Part shown: positions 24,377 to 30,281 of the stretch, one piece after another
How positions within the stretch are numbered: position 1 is the stretch's first letter
How the letters are laid out: every line of letters starts with the position of its first letter
Assembly: GCA_051883395.1 (NCBI GenBank)
Contig: JBJETQ010000010.1
Span: 1 to 30,281, forward strand
Direction: 5' to 3'
DNA from: HGM11368 sp051883395
Lineage (GTDB): Bacteria > Bacillota > Clostridia > Christensenellales > UBA3700
Length of the DNA stretch: 30,281 nt
Program-made: the position numbers and the translations under genes
Notes under the pieces: generated by a model
What the model was told of the DNA's origin: nothing
The model's input: only the letters and a program-made list of their open reading frames with translations
Databases searched by the model: none

Positions 24377-24682
24377 ATGGACATTTTAAAACATATAGAA
24401 GAACTTCGGGACGAACGTGGCTGGTCTAATTATCGATTGAGTGAAGAAGCTAAATTAGATAATTCAGTTATAAATAATATGTTTAAAAGGAGAACTATGC
24501 CCTCAATGACAACGTTAATTGCATTATGCGAGGCTTTTGATTTGAATTTATCGCAATTTTTCAATGAAGATGAAACAGCTTTTATTTTATCGGACGACGA
24601 AAAGGATTTGATTACTCAATACCGAAAACTTGATAAAAAGAATAAAAACGCAGTGTATGCATTAGTAAATGAGCTTAATTGA
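24377..24682 (+). CDS. XRE-family HTH regulator
   Basis: 101 residues. The Cro/C1-type helix-turn-helix lies in about 5-63: LRDERGWSNYRLSEEAKLDNSVINNMFKR is the HTH and MTTLIALCEAFDLNLSQFFNED the closing helices. The tail (about 70-101) is charged and helical (KDLITQYRKLDKKNKNAVYALV), perhaps for dimerisation. AAAGGAG lies 6 bases before the ATG. It is divergent from the methylase, as controller (C) proteins of restriction-modification systems often are, and the inverted repeat at 24294-24312 is a likely target. It could instead be a stray chromosomal repressor. Ends in a perfect palindrome. Confidence 0.9.
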   Translation: MDILKHIEELRDERGWSNYRLSEEAKLDNSVINNMFKRRTMPSMTTLIALCEAFDLNLSQFFNEDETAFILSDDEKDLITQYRKLDKKNKNAVYALVNELN

Positions 24683-24696
24683 TAAGCTCATTTACT
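24664..24696 (+). terminator. Perfect 14-bp hairpin over the xre stop codon
   Basis: AGTAAATGAGCTTA (24664-24677) and its exact complement (24683-24696) surround a 5-nt loop containing the TGA stop. Only TTATT-like sequence follows, without a full T-run, so termination is possible but incomplete. The symmetric hairpin could work on both strands. Confidence 0.5.
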
Positions 24697-24698
24697 TA

Positions 24699-24726
24699 TT
24701 GCAAAAGAATTAAAGTATGTTATAAT
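24699..24726 (+). promoter_or_regulatory. Extended -10 promoter of the AbiH gene
   Basis: TTGCAA (24699-24704), 16-nt spacer, TATAAT (24721-24726) with TGT directly before it. A short GTTAAA/TTTAAC hairpin follows in the leader. This gives AbiH its own transcript beyond the xre hairpin. Confidence 0.65.
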
Positions 24727-24788
24727 TTAGTTAAAAATATTTAACACATGAAAAATGGATTAAGCATTAACAAAGGAGAATTAAAATT

Positions 24789-25943
24789 ATGCATTACGAT
24801 TTGTTAATAGTAGGAAATGGATTTGACATTGCTTGCGGTTACAAAACTTCGTACCAAGATTTCTACGAGTTAATGAAAGTGGCAAGCGAAAAAATAGAAG
24901 AAGAATTTTACGCCTATTTTGAAAGAGAAAACCCAAATATTGAGTTAGAAACAGCAAAATCAAGAGGCTTGTCTATTTTCTATAACGAGATTAACAATAC
25001 ACTAAAATCAAATATTTTTATAAACTACTTTTTAGCCTATAATACTGTTTTTGAAAGCTGGGTAGCTTTTGAAACCGAATTAACAAACATTATCAATGCT
25101 TTTGATAATTTTTTTGAAGCACTTAAAAAATATACCCCAAGGAACTTGATTTATGATTTTGTATATTCAGTTGAACCTAACTCTATCGATGATATCGTTT
25201 TTTCTCTAATTCAGAGATGTGAATTTTTTAATCAAGAAAATTCTAACAAAGATGCAAATACTTATCGTTTTAAGATTAGTTATTTAAATGGTATTAAAGG
25301 CGTGCTATGGGTGAGAAAAGTAACTGAATATATAAATAATTTTTGTGATTATATTTATACAGAATTAAACAAGTTTTCAAATCTTTTTTCTACATATTTA
25401 AATATATTTACGGCACATAAACCGTCTAAAACAGCAAGCAAATTCGGTTTTCAAACAGATTACGCTATCAGCTTCAATTATACTAAAACGTGTGAATTGG
25501 TTTTTAAATCATCATTAGCTTCTATATGTTACCTTAATGGCAAAATTAGTTGTCAAAATAAAGTAACCAAATTGCTAACAAGCAACATTATCTTCGGTAC
25601 AAATGAGGCAAGTTTTAAGAATAATGGATTGGACAAATTAACAAAAAGTAGCCAACGACTTCTTAAAGAAACAGATTTCAAGAATTTAACTGGAATGCTT
25701 TTAGGCGCTAAAGAAACTTGGAACGAAAATGTATTAATATGTATATATGGACATTCATTAAGCCTTGCGGATAAAGACACATTGCAAATGATATTGAATA
25801 GTTTTAATAAGCCAAATATTTATATTTACTATTTAAACGATAAAGCAAAGGAAGAATTGATAGCAAACTTAAAAGTAATCTTGACCCCTAAAAAGGTAAA
25901 TGTCTTAAATTCAAGTAACTGCTTAAAATTCATTAAATGTTAA
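24789..25943 (+). CDS. AbiH-family abortive-infection protein
   Basis: 384 residues, no signal peptide or membrane helix. The N-terminus is typical of AbiH (PF14253): LLIVGNGFDIACGYKTSYQDFYELM with GNGFD (9-13). FNYT (229-232) and GHSLSLADKDTL (from 321, D328) are the other hallmarks of the family. AbiH was first described in Lactococcus as a phage-resistance (abortive infection) protein; its biochemical activity is unknown to me. AAAGGAG stands 10 bases before the ATG. Base use is strongly A/T-rich like the methylase genes. It is on the opposite strand to the methylase pair and behind the XRE gene, so it may be an independent module of the island or an effector linked through the shared regulator. 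Confidence 0.9.
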   Translation: MHYDLLIVGNGFDIACGYKTSYQDFYELMKVASEKIEEEFYAYFERENPNIELETAKSRGLSIFYNEINNTLKSNIFINYFLAYNTVFESWVAFETELTNIINAFDNFFEALKKYTPRNLIYDFVYSVEPNSIDDIVFSLIQRCEFFNQENSNKDANTYRFKISYLNGIKGVLWVRKVTEYINNFCDYIYTELNKFSNLFSTYLNIFTAHKPSKTASKFGFQTDYAISFNYTKTCELVFKSSLASICYLNGKISCQNKVTKLLTSNIIFGTNEASFKNNGLDKLTKSSQRLLKETDFKNLTGMLLGAKETWNENVLICIYGHSLSLADKDTLQMILNSFNKPNIYIYYLNDKAKEELIANLKVILTPKKVNVLNSSNCLKFIKC

Positions 25944-25968
25944 ATAATCAAAATTAAAATGGCACTCT

Positions 25969-26024
25969 CACGGCTGCTTGACATATACAAGCGCGTCGCT
26001 TCGCTCCGCGGTCAAGCACCCGTG
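25969..26024. repeat. Long imperfect inverted repeat, GC-rich core
   Basis: CACGGCTGCTTGAC (25969-25982) pairs with GTCAAGCACCCGTG (26011-26024), 13 of 14 positions. The 28-nt middle contains CGCGTCGCTTCGCTCCGCG-like sequence with further pairing. It is much more GC-rich than its A/T-rich surroundings. It shares the GCTTGAC...GTCAAGC frame with the repeat at 1263-1300. Confidence 0.6.
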
Positions 26025-26060
26025 AATCAATTAAATAATACTTTGGGAAAGGACAACTCT

Positions 26061-26126
26061 ATGCCGAACGGAATGGGACGAAAAGAATGTTGCTATATGG
26101 ACAAAATAAAAAAAAGAGTATTTTGA
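26061..26126 (+). CDS. Possible 21-residue small protein
   Basis: ATG at 26061 with AAAGGA 7 bases upstream opens a 21-codon frame ending TGA at 26126. The peptide is basic at its end with two adjacent cysteines (KECCYMDKIKKRVF). It lies between AbiH and a terminator (26198-26229) and follows the long hairpin. A frame this short can occur by chance; only the ribosome site and the following terminator support it. It might also be decayed remains of a longer gene. Confidence 0.2.
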   Translation: MPNGMGRKECCYMDKIKKRVF

Positions 26127-26197
26127 TGGGAAAACCATAAAAAAAGATTTTGAAGGACAGGGGTTAGTCCTATCCCCTTAATTATTACAAAAGAAAA

Positions 26198-26229
26198 GCC
26201 GCTTAAACACTACGTTTAGGCGGTTTTTT
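26198..26229 (+). terminator. Intrinsic terminator at the island's right end
   Basis: CCGCTTAAA (26199-26207) pairs with TTTAGGCGG (26215-26223), one G-U, followed by six T. Probably ends transcripts from AbiH and/or the small ORF. Confidence 0.82.
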
Positions 26230-26438
26230 ATTTTAATTTTCTCTACCCTATTCATTAATTTTCTTGCATTTTTATCCCAAAAAAGTCGAGAATTTTTGCA
26301 AAAAAAATGGTTTTTATCTTTTTGTATCTATAAAATCATGTCCGACAAAATACATTACTCCACTCGCCGTGGTACGTGATAAAACTTATATAGTTACCTT
26401 CTTCCCCACTACTTGACGTTCAGTCCCATTTGAAAATT

Positions 26439-26473
26439 AAAAAATACGAACAAGCAAAATATGCCTGTCCGCA
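26439..26473 (-). terminator. Intrinsic terminator of the two-component operon
   Basis: Minus strand 12-bp stem TGCGGACAGGCA/TGCTTGTTCGTA (three G-U pairs), 5-nt loop, then six T. It lies 27 bases after the kinase stop. Confidence 0.8.
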
Positions 26474-26499
26474 TTTTTAGGACTATTATTATTTATGAG

Positions 26500-28563
26500 T
26501 TACTGCTTTTTGTTATCGTAGGCGGTGTGCTTATCTTTTGCGGGAGCGTCTGCCTTAGGCAAATCGATAATGATATCCGTACCTGATTTCAGCCAGGAAT
26601 TAGCCGATACCCTTCCGCCTATTTGTTCTACCAATATCTTGACAAAATACAGTCCCAGTCCGTCGCCTTTAAACGTAGAAGAAGACATGCTTCTATCGCT
26701 GTAAAATTTGTCGAATATGTGTGGCAGCGCCTTTGGTGATATACCGCAACCCGTGTCGGATACGACAATCTGATTGTAAGTGATTTTGTCCGAATATTTG
26801 ACGGTTATCACGTCGTCTTCCTGACAGAAAGTGATGGAATTGAATATTATATTCTCTATTGCTCTTGTCAACTTTTTGGCCGGTGCATAGACGTACAATT
26901 GTTTTCTTTGTCGTCTGAATACGAGATTTATTCCTTCCACGTCTGCGTCTGGTCTTATAAAATCGCAGATACCTTCCAAAAATTCTCCCAATTCTATCAG
27001 TTGATATTCTTCGTCGTCCATATCCATGGCGTTGAAGTTTTGCAACGTAGTAATATTGTCGGTCATTGCCATTATTTTGAGATCGATATTGTTTATCATT
27101 GCGTCCATCGTATCAATGTCGGTGTGTGGCGCACCCACTTGCGACAACATCATTTTGATAGATGCGAGCGGAGCTTTGAGATCGTGCGCAACCATTGACG
27201 TAAACTCCTTACGCTCTTTGAGCAGACTTTCAATTTTAGCGGTACGTTTCTGCACTTCTTTCATAAGATTTTCGTTGAATTGCAGGTTGCGGCGGGACAT
27301 AATTATCATCTGGTCGATGGTTTTTACCGACATAAGCACCAGCATTATGCAACAGCCCCAATCAAACGAGCCGAGCGTGTATAGCGGCACGTAAGCGCCG
27401 TAAGTACATATCTCAAATACAATCGACGCAAACAGTACGCTGGAACTTACAAAGGTTATATAGCTCTTGCGGTTTTTTATATAATGTATCAAAGCGTATA
27501 TACAAATATACAGCACGTTGATGACCATCACCACTCCACGATATATATCGATAAAATCATTGAGATAACTTGTAAACGGTTTGACAAAACAAATAAACAC
27601 CACCGCCAGCGCATTGATGCCCAGCGCAACGTATTGGGCAATTCTCGACGTTCTCGACCTGCTTATTATGGTGGAACAAGTAAGCACGAGATAGAGTCCC
27701 CACATGGTCTTGGCGAGTTCCAAAATAATCTCTTTTGCCCATATCCAGCCCGTGCCTATGTTGGCGACAAGTACGCCCGACGCCGCTATCGCATAAGTAA
27801 AGCTCATAATTCCCAGCCACAAAAAAGCCTTGTCCTTGGAAGAAGAAAATACCCAGAAGGCTATCATACTCAAAAATGCCGCATACAAAATGACGGTAAG
27901 GGTTACGATAGTTCTGGTATTGGTCATTCCCACAATCTGACCGCTTTTGCCAATCATAGGCGGTGTGGTCAAGCCGCCTTCGAAATTGCTACGGTTTTCG
28001 GCGATAATTACAATTTCAACACTCTCGTCATAGGCAAGCGTAATGTTGATTTGCTGACTGATGGCATATTCGTCGTAATTTTCGCCTACGTCTCCCGACC
28101 CCTGCACGTATTCTCCGTTGACAAACAACCAGCAAGCGCTGTTGATTGGCGGCACAAAAAGCGTTATTGCAAGATTGGACTGATTGGTGGTTTTGTTGAC
28201 GATATAAAGCGCATAGGCTGCCGATTGAACAGAACCTTTGTCAAGATGCGTATCGTCGGAGTTGACGTTGATAACTTTGCCGTCGTAACGAAAGCGGAAT
28301 TCCCGATATGAAGAACAGTCGGCAAAATATTCCCACTCGTCCAGCGGAGTAGGACTCTCCAAAATTTCTTTGTCGGTAATAATCAATCTGGCGTCGGAAT
28401 ATTCAGCCTGAACGGGATCAACGCTGTAGCTGTAAATATTGTCAAACAAATATAAAAGACAAAAAAGCATGACCGACAAAGCAACTACCAAAAACCAGAC
28501 AGGAAAGCTCAGCGCTCTCCTTACGTCAAAATTTTTGTATGCTCTGCCGCCACGTTTTTTCAT
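26500..28563 (-). CDS. 7TMR-DISM-type sensor histidine kinase
   Basis: 687 residues. A membrane helix at about 20-42 leads to an external region (about 45-210) with the beta-sandwich segment WLFVNGEYVQGSGDVGENYDEY, as in DISMED-type ligand domains. Seven membrane helices (about 215-420) follow, as in 7TMR-DISM receptors. The cytoplasmic part has a short coiled coil (425-452), the H-box MVAHDLKAPLASIK with H460, the N-box (N571, N575), DTGCGIS (603-609) and GDGLGLYFVK (633-642). All catalytic motifs are intact. It starts 8 bases after the response-regulator stop and is surely its partner. The ligand is not predictable; some relatives sense carbohydrates. Confidence 0.94.
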   Translation of the reverse strand: MKKRGGRAYKNFDVRRALSFPVWFLVVALSVMLFCLLYLFDNIYSYSVDPVQAEYSDARLIITDKEILESPTPLDEWEYFADCSSYREFRFRYDGKVINVNSDDTHLDKGSVQSAAYALYIVNKTTNQSNLAITLFVPPINSACWLFVNGEYVQGSGDVGENYDEYAISQQINITLAYDESVEIVIIAENRSNFEGGLTTPPMIGKSGQIVGMTNTRTIVTLTVILYAAFLSMIAFWVFSSSKDKAFLWLGIMSFTYAIAASGVLVANIGTGWIWAKEIILELAKTMWGLYLVLTCSTIISRSRTSRIAQYVALGINALAVVFICFVKPFTSYLNDFIDIYRGVVMVINVLYICIYALIHYIKNRKSYITFVSSSVLFASIVFEICTYGAYVPLYTLGSFDWGCCIMLVLMSVKTIDQMIIMSRRNLQFNENLMKEVQKRTAKIESLLKERKEFTSMVAHDLKAPLASIKMMLSQVGAPHTDIDTMDAMINNIDLKIMAMTDNITTLQNFNAMDMDDEEYQLIELGEFLEGICDFIRPDADVEGINLVFRRQRKQLYVYAPAKKLTRAIENIIFNSITFCQEDDVITVKYSDKITYNQIVVSDTGCGISPKALPHIFDKFYSDRSMSSSTFKGDGLGLYFVKILVEQIGGRVSANSWLKSGTDIIIDLPKADAPAKDKHTAYDNKKQ

Positions 28564-28571
28564 ACTGAGTC

Positions 28572-29234
28572 TTATGCCTTAGGATTGAAAAAATATCCCT
28601 TCTTCCAAAAGGTCGTTATGTAATCTTTCTGAGTTTTTTCCTGCAACTTTTTGCGCAAGGTAAATATATGCGCCTGCACGGTATGAGTGCTGTCAAGAGA
28701 ATCTTGTTTCCATATCTGATGATATAAATCTTCTTTGTTGTAAGGTTCGTCGGGATGCGACGCCAAAAAATAAAGCAGGTCGTATTCTATATTGGTCAAC
28801 ATTATAGGGTTCTTTTTGAAAGTAACTCTGTTGCGCACGTTGTCGATGACAAGGTCTCCGTACACTAGTTCGTTTCTAACGGCATTGCTTGTGCGGGCAT
28901 CGATACGAGCTTTGAGTTCCCCGTACCCGAAAGGTTTGCTTACAAAGTCGTCAGCTCCGAGTTCAAAACATTTTGCAACCGTCTCCGCTTCGGTAAGACA
29001 CGACATAAAAATAATCGTGCAGTCCATTCTCTCCCTGAGAGCCCTGCAAAATTCGTAACCGTTGACGTGCGGCATAACTATATCTATAAGCGCACAGTCA
29101 AATTTTTCATTCTGAATAATTTCCAACGCAACGGCGCCGTTATCTGCCGTGGTGATATGATAATTGACAGATAATTCCCGCTCGATGCTGTTCAACAATT
29201 CTTTGTCGTCGTCCACAACCAAAACTTTAAGCAT
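28572..29234 (-). CDS. OmpR/PhoB-family response regulator
   Basis: 220 residues. The receiver domain (about 1-118) has the acidic pair D8/D9, phospho-acceptor D51 in CALIDIVMP, S78 and K100 in SKPF. The C-terminal winged helix (about 125-220) contains TNIEYDLLYFLASHPDEPYNKEDLYHQIW and HIFTLRKKLQ, with WKKGYFF at the end, and binds DNA. GGGGGA lies just before the ATG. First gene of the unit, behind the promoter at 29256-29284. Target genes are unknown; no repeated operator was recognised near its promoter. Confidence 0.96.
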   Translation of the reverse strand: MLKVLVVDDDKELLNSIERELSVNYHITTADNGAVALEIIQNEKFDCALIDIVMPHVNGYEFCRALRERMDCTIIFMSCLTEAETVAKCFELGADDFVSKPFGYGELKARIDARTSNAVRNELVYGDLVIDNVRNRVTFKKNPIMLTNIEYDLLYFLASHPDEPYNKEDLYHQIWKQDSLDSTHTVQAHIFTLRKKLQEKTQKDYITTFWKKGYFFNPKA

Positions 29235-29255
29235 ACTTCCCCCGTATTCTTTTAT

Positions 29256-29284
29256 ATTCTAACACAAATATATTATTTTCGCAA
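29256..29284 (-). promoter_or_regulatory. Promoter of the two-component operon
   Basis: Minus strand TTGCGA (29279-29284), 17-nt spacer, TAGAAT (29256-29261) with TGT directly before it (extended -10). Confidence 0.65.
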
Positions 29285-29353
29285 TATCTCTCCAAAAATT
29301 ACTCAAAAAGTATCGTAATTTGTCGAATATAATTTATATCATTGCTCCGTCAA

Positions 29354-29386
29354 TCAAAATTGCCGATATGTATCGAGTTTTTCGGC
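29354..29386 (-). terminator. Weak hairpin after the TrmN6-like gene
   Basis: Minus strand GCCGA (29382-29386) pairs with TCGGC (29362-29366) over a 15-nt loop, followed by AATTTTG. Short stem and interrupted T-run, so only a weak terminator candidate. Confidence 0.35.
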
Positions 29387-30123
29387 TACAATTTGTTATA
29401 CAGACGTTTTGCTTGCGGAGTCATTTCTCCGCTATCGTCATATACGACGATTCCGCCCACGGTCATTCCTGCGGCAGCGCATTTTTTGCCTTCCACGACA
29501 AAAGTATCGGGAGCTTTGTCGGCTTTGGGATAAACAAGCGTAACTTTCTTTGGCTGAATATTATGATTGCTCATAGACGTCAGCACCTGCGCCATTCTTT
29601 CACACTTGTGTATCATAAATAGTTTGCCGCCGAATTTAAGAATTGCGCTCGCTTTGGCAATGATGTCGTCAAGCGTACAAGTGCTTTCGTGTCGGGACAA
29701 AGCTATACTCTCGCTCAGCCGCTTTTGTCCGCTGTCAGCCTGAAAGTACGGCGGATTGCACACAACTACACTCACGCTTTCCTTGCCCAGCAGTTTGTCT
29801 GCATTGGATATGTCGTCGTTGAACAGTCTGATTTTGTCCTGCATGCCGTTGAGTTCAACATTGCGCTCGGCAAGCAAATATGCTTGTCTTTGCACTTCTA
29901 TACCTACAACCGACGACGCAGTGGTTTTTGCGGCGACCAACAATGCGACGACGCCGTTGCCGCAACCAAAGTCCACAACCACGTCGTTTTTGCCGGCTCT
30001 CACATGGTTGGCAAGCAAAACTGCGTCGGAAGTAAAACAATACCCTTCTTTGTCCTGAATAAGTTTCATTCCTTTATATTCCAGGTCGTCAAGTCTTTCG
30101 TTTTGTCTGAGCATAATATCCAT
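29386..30123 (-). CDS. tRNA1(Val) A37 N6-methyltransferase-like protein (TrmN6/YabB)
   Basis: 245 residues of COG4123. Begins MLRQNERLDDLEYKGMKLIQDKEGYCFTSDAVLLA, typical of the family. SAM motif I is VDFGCGNGVVALL (50-62) and the catalytic NPPY lies at 123-126 in VVVCNPPYFQADSGQKR. In E. coli the relative TrmN6 methylates A37 of tRNA1(Val); the target here may differ. No ribosome site precedes the first ATG, but a TGC-TAATCT extended -10 ends 6 bases before it, suggesting a leaderless mRNA; a second ATG lies three codons inside (30112-30114). Divergent from the tRNA-Arg gene at the window end. Confidence 0.92.
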   Translation of the reverse strand: MDIMLRQNERLDDLEYKGMKLIQDKEGYCFTSDAVLLANHVRAGKNDVVVDFGCGNGVVALLVAAKTTASSVVGIEVQRQAYLLAERNVELNGMQDKIRLFNDDISNADKLLGKESVSVVVCNPPYFQADSGQKRLSESIALSRHESTCTLDDIIAKASAILKFGGKLFMIHKCERMAQVLTSMSNHNIQPKKVTLVYPKADKAPDTFVVEGKKCAAAGMTVGGIVVYDDSGEMTPQAKRLYNKL

Positions 30124-30129
30124 AACATA

Positions 30130-30158
30130 AGATTAGCACAATTTTTGACTTTTGAAAA
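30130..30158 (-). promoter_or_regulatory. Candidate promoter of the TrmN6-like gene (leaderless)
   Basis: Minus strand TTTTCA (30153-30158, weak -35), 17-nt spacer, TAATCT (30130-30135) with TGC before it. Six bases separate the -10 from the ATG. Confidence 0.5.
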
Positions 30159-30169
30159 GGTAAAATCTA

Positions 30170-30198
30170 TTGACAAAACAAAATGTTGAAATTATAAT
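30170..30198 (+). promoter_or_regulatory. Perfect consensus promoter of tRNA-Arg
   Basis: TTGACA (30170-30175), 17-nt spacer, TATAAT (30193-30198): full consensus, as expected for a stable-RNA gene. Confidence 0.85.
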
Positions 30199-30227
30199 AA
30201 TATAGCAAATACGAAATTGCCGCCTAT

Positions 30228-30281
30228 GCACTCATAGCTCAATTGGATAGAGCGTTCGGCTACGGACCGAAAGGTTGGGAG
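30228..30281 (+). tRNA. tRNA-Arg (anticodon ACG), 3' part beyond the window
   Basis: Acceptor 5' strand GCACTCA, D-arm AGCTCAATTGGATAGAGC, anticodon stem TTCGG/CCGAA with loop CTACGGA gives ACG (read as ICG after deamination). Sequence stops in the variable/T-arm region at the window end. Confidence 0.93.

Larger units (their letters stand above)
25944..26499. other. Intergenic region, 556 bases, right end of the island
   Basis: No substantial gene. It holds a long hairpin (25969-26024), a possible 21-codon ORF (26061-26126), a terminator (26198-26229), and the terminator of the kinase operon (26439-26473). Between 26230 and 26430 the sequence is A/T-rich and nothing is recognised. No copy of the tRNA-Lys 3' end that would mark an attachment site is visible. 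Confidence 0.7.

Noticed and set aside
25944..26499. CRISPR array, insertion sequence or phage attachment site at the island edge
   Set aside because: No regularly spaced repeats, no transposase or integrase fragment, and no direct repeat of the tRNA 3' end were visible.

Overview
The window looks like a chromosome segment of an uncultured Clostridia-type member of the Bacillota. Pointers are the ylxM-ftsY-smc-rnc-plsX block, rpmF, the pta-ackA pair, a YlbJ-type sporulation membrane protein, TmcAL, tRNA genes with encoded CCA ends, and many sigma-A type promoters and A/T-tailed hairpin terminators. The genus cannot be named from sequence alone.

Left part (1-10185), all minus strand. From the right: pta-ackA (acetyl-CoA to acetate and ATP) behind a promoter at 10157-10185; rpmF as a single-gene unit with a consensus promoter and its own terminator; then plsX-rnc-LRR protein-smc-ftsY behind a second consensus promoter, ending at a terminator at 122-152. 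The first 50 bases are the 5' end of ylxM, which has its own promoter. This links phospholipid synthesis, RNA processing, chromosome organisation and SRP-dependent membrane targeting. The unusual member is a cytoplasmic leucine-rich-repeat protein between rnc and smc.

Middle (10215-21103). tmcAL and ylbJ run on plus and converge, with a 14-nt overlap, on a tight minus operon: aconitase-superfamily hydratase, 5-formyl-THF cyclo-ligase, an RsmD-CoaD fusion, and a small coiled-coil protein. A DUF2156 protein (minus) lies back to back with a plus operon of overlapping genes: PH-like membrane protein, RdgB, YfcE-type phosphoesterase, then TypA/BipA. Some genes start right behind a -10 box without a Shine-Dalgarno (SD) sequence, which suggests leaderless mRNAs.

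tRNA cluster (21230-22036): nine tRNAs (Gly-UCC, Arg-UCU, His-GUG, Gln-UUG, Gln-CUG, Lys-UUU, Leu-UAG, Gly-GCC, Lys-CUU) behind one promoter and before one terminator.

Accessory island (about 22080-26230), visibly richer in A/T than its surroundings and inserted just after the tRNA-Lys terminator. It holds an EcoRI-type adenine methyltransferase followed by a DUF262-HNH nuclease-like protein (minus), a divergent XRE regulator, and an AbiH-family abortive-infection protein (plus). An inverted repeat sits between the -35 and -10 of the methylase promoter and is a good candidate operator for the XRE protein. This is the best candidate in the window for a little-described defence system.

Right part (26439-30281). 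A two-component system (OmpR-type regulator and 7TMR-DISM-type histidine kinase), a TrmN6-like methyltransferase, and a tRNA-Arg(ACG) cut by the window end. No CRISPR array, insertion sequence or rRNA was seen.
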